Origin: Schistocerca nitens | Lineage: Eukaryota > Arthropoda > Insecta > Orthoptera > Acrididae | Length of the DNA stretch: 64,000 bases | Direction: 5' to 3' | Assembly: GCF_023898315.1 (NCBI RefSeq) | Contig: NC_064617.1 | Location: 715,501,202-715,565,201, forward strand | Position numbers and translations under genes: made by a program | The notes under the pieces: model-generated | Told to the model about the DNA's origin: nothing | Seen by the model: the letters and a program-made list of their open reading frames with translations, nothing else | The model's database searches: none | In this document: positions 54,780 through 64,000 of the stretch, piece after piece | Position numbering within the stretch: position 1 is the stretch's first letter | How the letters are laid out: each line of letters opens with the position of its first letter

Positions 54780-55070
54780 GTTGTAACCACGCTAAACAGG
54801 ACTGCTGATCATGCAATCGCACGCTCCACGGTGGCACGACGACTGCACGGTGTCGGCCTCTTTGCCCGACGACCAGTACGTTGTGTTCCGTTGACACACG
54901 CACCTCGGCGCCATCGTTTGAGATGGTGCCAAAAGTACAGGGACTGCACCAAGGAGAAGAGGTGCTGCGTGCTTTTCTCGGATGAGAGCAGATTCAGTCT
55001 GAACCAGGGGCACCCCCCCCCCCCCCCCCCACGTTTTCATGTCAGTAGAGACAAACATTATCCCTATATG
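54780..55070 (+). pseudogene. Tc1-like transposase remnant, middle part
   Basis: The frame gives ARRLHGVGLFARRPVRCVPL, then HRLRWCQKYRD and CCVLFSDESRFSLN, the helix-turn-helix end and first catalytic Asp region of a Tc1 transposase. An 18-base C-run (about 55013-55030) follows and the likeness ends. Confidence 0.8.
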
Positions 55071-55164
55071 TGCTGTTAAGAAATTTTGAGGGCATTGTCA
55101 ACTGTTCATCATTTTCTCCAGTTGGTTCCTACAGTGCACTTTTAGTATTTGGTCAGTGTTACAA

Positions 55165-55355
55165 GCTGGCCGCTGTGGCCGAGCGGTTCTAGGCGCTTCA
55201 GTCCGGAACCCCGCTGCTGCTACGGTCGCAGGTTCGAATCCTGCCTCGGGAATGGATGTGTGTGATGTCCGTAGGTTAGTTAGGTTTAAGCAGTTCTAAG
55301 TCTATGGGACTGATGACCTCAGATGTTAAGTCCCATAGTGGTCAGAGCCATTTTT
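55165..55355 (+). mobile_element. tRNA-derived SINE (family 1), plus orientation
   Basis: Head GCTGTGGCCGAGCGGTTCTA with B box GGTTCGAATCC; the tail ends in T-run. Perfect target duplication TCAGTGTTACAA at 55153-55164 and 55356-55367. Confidence 0.95.
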
Positions 55356-55367
55356 TCAGTGTTACAA

Positions 55368-56400
55368 ATATAAACACGGTGACAGTATAATTACAGTAAA
55401 ATCTTGTTCAAACAATTTACGAGAATGCAGCCTGGTGACGTTTTCGACACCGCCGATATTTAGATAGGTGTACACTCCGTCACCTGACTGAATTCCCGTA
55501 GGTTATCTGAACATTTTATACGCCAGGAGAAACGTTTCACATAGTAAAACCTATTTTTATATTCGCAATTTTTACGTTGTCCCTCCATTTATACTGTTTG
55601 CGGTTGGTACCATAGTAATCCCTATACTTTCAATTCATTGTTTTCCTGCCGTTCGAAATTTCGTGTGGATAACGTTCCCCACATTTTGCGCTTTTGAACC
55701 ACTACCCAGAGCTTCAACAACGATTTTCAAATCGATTTACCTGAGAACTACACCGTGCTCCCGCTCACGCACAACCTGTAGAATAGTGTGTAACATAAAA
55801 CCATACAGTTTATTTCGGACTCTAAATAATTTTGTGTGCGAAAAGAAATGTCTGTGGCATTTTAGGGTACATACAAAATGTTTCAGCATCGTTTCGTCAC
55901 CTGTCTGCTCTAAAATGCAGTAAGTAATCAAAAACAGCGTTTTAACTCGTCCTTCCTTTTAAAAGTACGTCCAGTAATGCATAAAACCATTTGCAAAAAA
56001 AAAAAAAATTGTTCTCAAGTAAGCACAATTAGTTTGTACTAATTATATTATGATTGACGAGTTCTTCTACATTCTTAGTTTGGCTTCTTGTGATATTACC
56101 AAAATCTCTAAATTTGACACTAACAGGATCCAACCATCTCTCGCGGAAGAACTAGAGAAAAAGCAGCCAAACAACTGGCAATAAATCAAAATAAAATTGG
56201 TCGAAACAGCGCAAACATTAATTCCTCTGCAGAAAAGGGCAAATCATCGCTGGCGGAATGTAATTTATTTTATAACTCACTTTACATATGTTTTATATCA
56301 TTTTTACGTCATTTTTATCGATTCGCGGTATTTTACGTCATAAAAATCCGAGCCCTGCATTGAAGTCGTTCTTCATATTCGTAAACTCAATTAATTCTCA
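55368..56400. other. No gene recognised
   Basis: AT-rich, with ORFs under 90 codons and no motif. Possibly the interior of a broken Tc1 locus, since Tc1 pieces flank it, but nothing here shows that. Confidence 0.35.
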
Positions 56401-56710
56401 CTATGGGCAACAGCCTCCACTGCGCCCTACAGGCGCTCCTAGTTTGAGCAGTGATGTTGGACGTACACTCATATGGCGAGAGATGAGAACACGTACCCAG
56501 AAACGTTGTCGAACATTATCGTGTTGATGGTATAGGTGATATGGAAGGGGAGCCATAATGTTGCATGGCCGTACGGACTTCCACCCGCTTTGGTGGAGGA
56601 ATGGAGCACCATACGATAATAACTCCTTATCAGACTTGTGGCCAGCATGGGAGCACATTGCAGACAATGTATTGCTGTCCGAGGTGATTATCACACACCC
56701 TATTAGTAAC
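56400..56710 (+). pseudogene. Tc1-like transposase remnant, C-terminal end
   Basis: Around 56595-56705 the plus strand gives VEEWSTIRQ, a stop, LLIRLVASM and RQCIAVRGDYHTPY. This is the closing part of insect Tc1 transposases (EEW..IPQ..L..LI.SM..RC.A.I..RGG.T.Y). Upstream bases include Tc1-like but frame-shifted sequence. Confidence 0.65.
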
Positions 56711-58200
56711 CATGTCCAGCTTTTTGTAATATCCAGCGAACCATCATAAATCGTGGTGAGTTCAGCGTAATTCTTGTCTTTGAATAGAAGTGCCGTTTCT
56801 GTTCGTCTCATTGTGTATTTCTTTCAGTTACGTTCTGTACTATACTGTAGCAGTTCTTTCTACGTATGATCCACGTTTCATCGAGATATTTTACTTTTTC
56901 ATGCGAAAGTTACATTCATCCTTAAGTTTTGCGCACTACTGTGGTTTATACTTATTGCACCTCCAAGAAATTGCAGTTTTGATAGACTCCTATCTAATTC
57001 CTGGAAAAAAAGCCTTCCTTCTCTAGAAGATCCCATTGACTCTCTGCTTTCTTGCAGGAGTAATTATGTCGATTTACCTTTCCGTTAGACTTAATTTCAT
57101 AGGAGTACGCCGGTCTGCTCCTCTAAAGCCTCATCTCCGTACGTTGCTCGAAACCGACTCACAAGGAACACCTTTGACCTAACGAAATCATGCTTAGAAT
57201 AACACTCGATCATAAAAATAACAGTGGTTTACGTCATTTCCATTCAAAACGTTGCATTCTACAATAAGTGATATTTTAAAAGACAGAAATAAAGAACAAG
57301 ATACTATAAGGGAGAAATACGTGATTCAATGACGTCAGTGTTTCATTACATTTTCATTCTACAGCGGCAAAAACCCTTCGCTTAAAGTAATACTAATAAT
57401 GCACGACACACATATCCTACACACTTGATAGTGATTAGATTTGTCCTCACAGAGAAGATGCGGGATTTCCATGAAGAGGCTAAAGGAAAATGGAAGAGAA
57501 CAATGTGCACATCTTACTAAAACGATATTTTTACATTCAAAATCACTTTCGCGTCCAAGCAGTCCAACATCAAAAGCCACGCTAATTACATTTTCAAGTG
57601 ATGGTATGGATATGCCAGTGTCATAACCAGACTTTCGCTAAGCATATTGCAATATAGGCGTATGCTTGTTGCAGAAAATTGATTGTAAGTCAGCGAGTGA
57701 AGTTTTATGCTGAAATAACAATCGTGTATCTTCACTTGAGGTTTGGCACATCCTATAACAATCGTGTATGTTCACTTGAGGTTTGGCACATCGTAGTCTT
57801 ACAAAATAAGCAGTCCTTCTGATATAGAGATTATACTGTCGAAAGAAGTAACCATCAAGGGGTTGGCAATATATCTTTTTTCGTTTTCGTTGGCAATATC
57901 TTCAATATAACACCTTTGTTTGGAACACTTGCATCTCGAAGAGTACGACCTGTGTGACGTGACCAACAATACGGTCGTTTCACTTGTTACATGTTCGCCA
58001 AGGACTGGAGTTAGAAAACATTTCATGTGTTTTTTAATCATTTTTCCACGCTTGGTTGCCTCCAGATGAATGTTTGGTGTGCAGGTTGTGATGTGTTGGT
58101 GAATGTGCCAACACCTTGTAGATAGAGGAGGCCGAAATGCACGCTATCTAACGCAGACGGGCGTGAATTCTGGAACAGGATAAGTAGTGAATTCTAATAA
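56711..58200. other. No gene recognised; contains a 40-bp tandem duplication
   Basis: Two 40-bp units, ATAACAATCGTGTAT..., at 57715-57754 and 57755-57794 differ at few bases. Otherwise only short unsupported ORFs. Confidence 0.5.
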
Positions 58201-58219
58201 GAAAAGTATGCAGCTCCTC

Positions 58220-58575
58220 TAATACTTAACTTTTCTTTATCCTTGTTGTGAATACAGCATTCTTGATGAGACATTTCATACGATAACTATCAAACTATGT
58301 AAGGCTAATGGCGCCTTGCTAAGTCGTAGCCATTAACTTAGCTGAAGGCTATTCTGTCTCTCGGCAAATGAGAGCAAAGGCTTCGTCCGTATAGGCGCTA
58401 GCAACGTCGTCGTACAACTGGGGGTGCGATCGCGTACGTCTCTCGAGACCTGCCGTGTGGTGGCGCTCGGTCTGCGATCTCACAGTGGCGACACGCGGGT
58501 CCGACATGTACTAATGGACCGCGGCCGATTTAAGCTACCACCTAGCAAGTGTGGTGTCTGGCAGTGACACCACAG
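58220..58575 (+). repeat. Dispersed repeat ending in a GTGGTGTC hairpin
   Basis: A GC-richer block with CTCGAGACCTGCCGTGTGGT and TGGACCGCGGCCGATTTAAG, which I recall as a common orthopteran repeat. It closes with an 8-bp inverted repeat GTGGTGTC / GACACCAC (58551-58558 and 58566-58573). Class and limits are uncertain. Confidence 0.45.
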
Positions 58576-58666
58576 GTTGTTTTAAGTTTCTTTTAAATAT
58601 TTGGGCCAAAAGTGCCTCTTGAAAACAGATGTTGAAGCCACGTCAAATGTGTAAAGCTATGTGCAG

Positions 58667-59175
58667 GAAATCGTTTCTGAAGAAGAGAAATTTGTTAACA
58701 TCGAGTATAGATTTAAGTGTCAGGATGTCGTTTCTGAAAGTATTTGTATGGAGTGTAGCCATGTATGGAAGTGAAACATGGACAATAACCAGTTTGGACA
58801 AGAAGAGAATAGAAGCTTTTGAAATGTGGTGCTACAGAAGAATGCTGAAGATAAGGTGGGTAGATCACGTAACTAATGAGGAGGTATTGAATAGGATTGG
58901 GGAGAAGAGAAGTTTGTGGCACAACTTGACTAGAAGAAGGGATCGGTTGGTAGGACATGTTTTGAGGCATCAAGGGATCACAAATTTAGCATTAGAGGGC
59001 AGCGTGGAGGGTAAAAATCGTAGAGGGAGACCAAGAGATCAATACACTAAGCAGATTCAGAATAATGTAGGTTGCAGTAGGTACTGGGAGATGAAGAAGC
59101 TTGCACAGGATAGAGTAGCATGGAGAGCTGCATCAAACCAGTCTCAGGACTGAAGACCACAACAACAACAACAAC
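58667..59175 (+). mobile_element. 5'-truncated RTE-like LINE
   Basis: The last 509 bp of the element at 17964-21260, nearly identical, with its (CAA)n tail. Perfect 8-bp target duplication ATGTGCAG at 58659-58666 and 59176-59183. The frame from 58629 to 59153 encodes the C-terminal region (MYGSETWTITSLDKKRIEAF onward) and is a truncation product, not a gene. Confidence 0.93.
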
Positions 59176-59183
59176 ATGTGCAG

Positions 59184-60164
59184 ATTGCAGCACACTGGCC
59201 GTATGGTTTTCTCCTCTCTATGAGACAGTGTTGATGATGAAGACATTTCATACTGGAACTGATCTGGTCTATCTTCCAAACGTTTCCTTTCTCCACATCA
59301 TGCTCTGTCATAAACATGTTCACTTCCTCCACAAACTGTTGTGCCTTCTGACGTATACTATTGTCGTCTTCTGTGTCCTTGCACGTGAAAAATGTAATAA
59401 TACGGCTGGATGAAATGCCATGTTCAGCCTTAAGATTGTGGTTAAATCAAAGCTTTGAAATTGTCCATCCCAAACATTTTAGACGCTTCTAGTGCCCGCA
59501 TCTGCAGATGCCGAAAGTGCACTGTAGATCCATATGTTCCATCAAATTGCGATAATACATGATTCTTTATAGTATGTGATTGCGATAGTCTGTGTCCTTT
59601 GATACGAGCTCCCGGTCGCTTTTTGTTAGACACATAATTAAGAATTAATTTGCAATTTGATTTACTATTAACGCACTTATCTTACAAATTTGCTGTGGGA
59701 ATTGAAGCCACGATTTTAACAGTCTTCATAAACGTTCTCTACTACGCTGTCATCAATATCTTCTAATACGCTGGACCTCAACTTGTTGGATACAGATATT
59801 TTGTACTCATTTTGACTGGACTGTTCCTGCTGCTCTGGAGATGCACGTCATGTACTGATTTAACAGCCATCTTCCCGTCCCTCAAAATCAGTATATTTGT
59901 GCAACGTAACGTCATGTATTTCTGTGTCATTCTCATTATATTTTTGATTTATTATGTTATATAATACATCCGCGAGCTCTATCCTCAATCCCGATTTCGT
60001 TTCCATATTCAGCACGTCGCAGATTAATTCTCTTCATGATATCACTGTACACAGTTTACACAGAAACCCGCATGCGAACACTCCAAGAGACACAGGTATA
60101 CCATTCACGCAACTCGAACACACAGCATGCCACAATTTGATGTAGCTAGTAGACTAGTGCGGAG
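59184..60164. other. No gene recognised
   Basis: Short ORFs on both strands without motifs. Confidence 0.4.
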
Positions 60165-60914
60165 TGTTGCATGGAAATGACACAGTGAAAGGTGGCTACA
60201 CTGAGCCACAGCGCCAGAGATTGCTAGAGAGCATTGTTCCGCCGCCTCCACTGGCAGTGATTATTGAGAACTCGTAGTGGGCAGTGCTTGTCGAGGACTC
60301 GTAGTAGTCAGTTCGTGTTCAGATGTGCTAGTAGGGAGTGCTTGCTGAGATGTGATACTGAAAAGTTCTTGTTGAGATGTGGTAATAGCGAGTCGGTGTG
60401 GAGATATATTGTAATGATTAGAGTGATTTTGGTCAATATATGAAGGTAACGAAACTTGATTTATTTTTCATTATTTCCATGTTTTAAATAATGCGTCATT
60501 ACAGGTTCAGTCAACAAAGCATCTGGCTTGTGTTCTTGTATTAGAGTGTAATTCTGGTTTTCTTGAGTAATTATGGTATTTTTTTTCTTTAATTAATTCA
60601 GTATAAATGATATTTAAAATTTCTTGTGTTATTGAAGAAGAACCGTGCCAGATGCGTACGTTGAGTCATACTTCCACACACAGAACAGTTACACTTGTGC
60701 TTTGGTTTCGTAGGTTTTTATAGTTGCTGGGGACTTAATTAATTAATTGTGTTAATGAAAATTTCCATTTCATTCTTTGTTATTGTTCTAAGCAGTCAGA
60801 TTGCGTAATAATACTAGTCAGGGCCAACCGTTTACGAGACTTCGTAATCGGACAAACAGCTACTAAAGCAGAAATTAAAATTATTTTCATTTCATTTAAT
60901 TAAGCCCCCATGCA
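60165..60914 (+). repeat. Probable 5' LTR of Gypsy copy 3
   Basis: The TG start and CA end are inferred from position. The right end lies two bases before TGGCGACCGC (60917), the same spacing as in copy 1. No second LTR is in the window to confirm limits. Confidence 0.6.
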
Positions 60915-61244
60915 CGTGGCGACCGCTGCTTCGGATCGTCCCTTGGAATCTTCTGATTGTAGAAATAGTAGACAGTAGGATTGTTGTAGTAATTTGTAGT
61001 TTAGTAATTGTAGTCTATATTGCATGTGTAGATTTGGTAATTGTCATTCTTCTAATGGTATTTTTTTTTTTTTTTGCAAAATTTCATTTCTGTTGTCTTG
61101 TCTACGGGTTTGACAATTAGTGCAATTATTTCAATTGTTCGATGATCGTGTTTGAGTTAAACATCTCATGTGAATGATATTGTTGATGATAAAGTGTCAT
61201 TGTGTGTAATTTTTTTATAGTGACGAGTTTTGTATATTTTGTAA

Positions 61245-62665
61245 ATGATCACGCGATCAATGAAAAAGGCAAAAATGATGGATAGTGAGAATGACGAAAT
61301 TGTTAACATGGCGAACTCGCCAACAGAGGAAAACAGTATGATGGATAATGAAGTGGAAAACAATGTAATAAGTCGGGAAAATAGTCCGGAACCATTTCAA
61401 AATTTTTCTCAATCAGAAAATTCACAGAATACGAGATTAACGACAGAAGATTCTGTAATAGTATCGAACACAGATAGCTTTACAGCTATGACGAAGGAAA
61501 CTGGTTTTGCGAGAAATGTTAGGGGCGAAAAGAATTTCGAACCAGATCATACGGAGCAGTTGATGAGTGCAATATTAAATTTGGGATCACAGTTACGATC
61601 TGAATTAAAAACAGAGATGGGAACTTTGGCAACACGGTTAGACTCACAAATGGAAACACGGATGGGAACAATGGAAACTCGGTTAGGATCTGAATTAAAA
61701 ACAGTGGCAACACGTTTAGAAACAGAGTTGGAAACAATGGAAACACGGTTCGACTCACGAATAGGGACATGTTTCAAAAATATGAAAGATGAGTTAAAGA
61801 AAGAAATCAGATAAGAAGTACAACCGATTTTGAATTCTCACAATAATAGATTAATTGCAGTAGAGATTAGACAAAGGGAACAGGATAGAGAACAGGAAGA
61901 AAGAGATCGCGTGATAGTACAAAAATTTTCAGAGTTAAATTTACAACGTGCACACAATAAGAAAGAAATATTTGAGAGAATCGAGGAATCCGTACCAAAT
62001 GACAGAATAAATAATCGAACACAACAATATGAACAGTTAACTACCAAATGTGTCAACACTGAAACCCGAGTCGCGACACTTACGGAAGACGTAAATAAAC
62101 AGAAAAAAAAATAGGTGACTTATCGGAAAGAGTTGAGGAGATTTCAGATAAATTGACAAATCTTAGTTTACATGGGGACAGAGATTCAGATGATACAGCA
62201 CCATTGCCATTTGCAGAAACCGAAGAGTATCAGAACATAAATAAGCATGTTGAAAATCAGGGAAAATTTAATGAACGCGTGAAAAGGGAATTTGAGGCAT
62301 TAAAAAAGCAAGTCAAACAAATTGAAGGCGAAATCGTAGGAAAAGACGGCAAAGGAAATTTAGAATCGCAGATACCAGAGGGGTTTGAAGAAAATAATTT
62401 GTTTCATTTACGGGACGCAACAAGAGAGCGCCAGGCGCGCGAACTTGACAATAATCGACATTCAAACTGGGACAGACGCGGTAGGTCTTTGTCGCCACGA
62501 GGCGAAAACTTTGACTATAAACACTTTTTGACTGTTCGGAAATTTAAGATCTTCCGCAATTCTAAGAATGACATACAGCCATGTGCATGGCTTGATCAAT
62601 TTACGTACGCACTTCCGCCAAATTTGCCACTAAGTCACAAACTGAAATTTATGTGCAGCTATTAA
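61245..62665 (+). pseudogene. Gag of Gypsy copy 3, broken into three frames
   Basis: First ORF 61245-61814 (ATG 61245, MITRSMKKAK) with an acidic N-terminus and repeats of ETRLGSEL / TMETR type. Then 61830-62114, Arg/Glu-rich coiled coil, and 62153-62665, which carries the start of the capsid-like domain (GENFDYKHFLTVRKFKIFRN then WLDQFTYALPPNLPLSHKL), parallel to copy 1. A stop at 62663 and loss of homology follow. In-frame TAA at 61812 and a poly-A indel near 62105 split it. Again a long coiled-coil Gag. Confidence 0.85.
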
Positions 62666-62920
62666 CGTCCTCAGGGGATTCACTACACTAAGTGAATATG
62701 TGCGTAGCGTTCACAGGGCCCCGAGCTGTAGTGGTGCTATTTCTCTTTTAGTTTTCTGCACGGCTGCCTACTCTTTCACTATTCTTTGCATCTATAAAAA
62801 CAACTCTTCTACTATCTATCTATCTATCTAGACAATAGGTAAAGAATAACCGGATTTGACTGTTTTACCCAAAAGTGACTTTGGAAATTACCGTTTCGAC
62901 TTACTATATTTTCTGCAGCA
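62666..62920. other. Unrelated filler replacing part of gag and pol in copy 3
   Basis: The segment has no Gypsy likeness and includes a (TATC)n microsatellite at about 62811-62832. RT sequence resumes near 62920, so the rest of gag, protease and the front of RT are deleted. Confidence 0.6.
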
Positions 62921-63288
62921 TTCATTCGTAGCTTAAACGAAATTTTACCTGTTTATCTTCGTGACAATATTACTTCATATGTTGAAGACATTCTTATTGC
63001 TAAACGTTCTTGGAGTGAGCACAACAAAATTTTGGATTCATTATTACGTATTTTTGCAAGAGTTGGCATTACAGTGACCTTGGAAAAATCTGAATTTGGT
63101 CGTTCTCAGGTGAAATTTCTCGGTCACATTATTTCTACAGAAGGTATTCTTCCCGATCCAGAGAAATTAGACGCTATTCGTAATTATGCTGTTCCTACTA
63201 CAAAACGTGATGTTCGTAGTTTCCTTGGTGTCCGTAATTTTCTTAGACGCCTTGTTAGATTGGATGATTTGGCCACACCTCGTTTACA
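62920..63288 (+). pseudogene. Gypsy reverse transcriptase, C-terminal remnant (copy 3)
   Basis: Resembles copy 1 RT from just before the YVDD box (here altered to a VEDILIA-like string near 62985). It then runs through GITVTLEKSEFGRSQVKFLG and VPTTKRDVRSFLG to ATPRL. It stops at a junction near 63288 where integrase follows. RNase H and the integrase start, about 0.8 kb by comparison with copy 1, are deleted. Confidence 0.85.
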
Positions 63289-64000
63289 CATTTCAGTTAT
63301 GCACATTTTGGTCCCAGAAAATGCTTTCATAAAGTACGAGAAAATTGCTACTTCAGCAATATGGAAAAACGCATTCGATCTGTTCTTGCCAAATGCAAAT
63401 TATGTCAACAGGCTAAGCCGCCAACTGTTTCTCACAGAGCACCGTTGTTTCCGATCATTCCAGCGAAATTAAAGGAGATGGCTGCAGTCGATTTGTTCGG
63501 TCCAGTGGTTCGTTCTACTAATGGTTTTGCGTACATTTTCGTAGCAGTGGAATTGACATCAAAATATGTGTGTTTTACACCTTTACGCAAGGCAACAGCT
63601 CGTTCAGTATCTAATGCTTTCATCAAACATTTTCTTAAAGAAGTTGGTCATGTTGATAAGGTTATATCAGATAATGGATCACAGTTTCGCTCTAAAATTT
63701 GGCTTCGTACTCTACGGCGTCGGAAGATTAAACCAATTTTTATTTCACTTTTTCACCCTCAGTCGAACGCTTCAGAGAGATGGATGAAGGAAATCAATAA
63801 ATTGTGCCGTCTTTATTGTCATCAGAATCACAGAACTTGGGATCAGTATCTTCATATTTTTCAAAACATTCTGAATGAACTTCCTAATGACTCAACTTCT
63901 TTACCACCTCTATTGATATTAAAAAATAAAGTACCAACAAATCGCATTTCTGAAATCGTTCTTTTTCCGCCTTCACGGAAACTGCGGCATTCTGAAGTTG
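63289..64000 (+). pseudogene. Gypsy integrase (copy 3), open to the window end
   Basis: In one frame from 63289: HFGPRKC, then CKLCQQAK of the zinc site. The catalytic domain follows, with AVDLFGP, SDNGSQFRS and NASERWMKE (the D, D, E residues all present). No stop occurs before 64000, and an ATG lies at 63361. It is joined out of frame to the RT remnant upstream, so it is not part of a working Pol. Confidence 0.88.

Larger units (their letters stand above)
60165..64000 (+). mobile_element. Ty3/Gypsy LTR retrotransposon copy 3, 5' part, runs off the window
   Basis: Related to copies 1 and 2 but more distant. It has a 5' LTR (about 60165-60914, starting TGTTGCATGG and ending CATGCA), primer site, gag in several frames, a rearranged segment replacing the rest of gag, protease and most of RT, then the end of RT joined to integrase. 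Its 3' end is beyond the window. Confidence 0.85.

Overview
The window looks like a transposon-saturated piece of a large insect genome. It is most likely orthopteran, and probably a Schistocerca-type locust or grasshopper. That call rests on recognising its abundant tRNA-headed SINE family, the single-ORF RTE-like LINE and the mix of Tc1/mariner, hAT and piggyBac elements; it is inference from memory, not a database match. No exon of a host protein-coding gene could be established. Almost every long ORF belongs to a mobile element.

Layout. 1-2.9 kb: no gene seen, with a CA microsatellite. 2.9-6.2 kb: an old minus-strand LINE split by an internally deleted piggyBac element (TTAA duplication), which itself carries a SINE. 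6.7-10.8 kb: a tandem tRNA-like SINE, single SINEs, a LINE 3' end and a CpG-rich patch near 9.7-10.05 kb. 11.1-11.46 kb: a Tc1 end and a SINE scrap. 11.46-22.9 kb: a 5'-truncated, stop-riddled Gypsy element (copy 2). Its long non-coding tail was invaded by a nearly intact RTE-like LINE, and its LTR by a 57-bp RTE tail. 22.9-26.94 kb: a decayed mariner-like element split by a hAT element. 27-31.2 kb: LINE debris and unrecognised DNA. 31.2-33.3 kb: two Tc1-like elements four bases apart. 33.4-45.03 kb: a complete, apparently very young Gypsy element (copy 1) sitting in another SINE. 45.8-47.3 kb: a mariner-superfamily element with an intact 387-codon ORF and 168-bp terminal repeats. 48.3-49.6 kb: an internally deleted mariner relative. 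50-59 kb: SINEs, LINE 3' ends and Tc1 debris. 60.2-64 kb: the 5' part of a third Gypsy element (copy 3), running off the window.

Most interesting system. In Gypsy copy 1 the gag and pol ORFs lie in the same frame, separated by one UGA followed by CUAG, a context known to favour stop-codon readthrough. The same UGA-CUAG and the same 36-codon linker are kept in the diverged copy 2. Pol has no early AUG of its own. I infer that Gag-Pol is made by programmed readthrough. The family also has an unusually long coiled-coil Gag and about 3.7 kb of non-coding DNA between pol and the 3' LTR. That tail holds tandem arrays, including a roughly 86-bp repeat built around GTGCGTGTGCAC.
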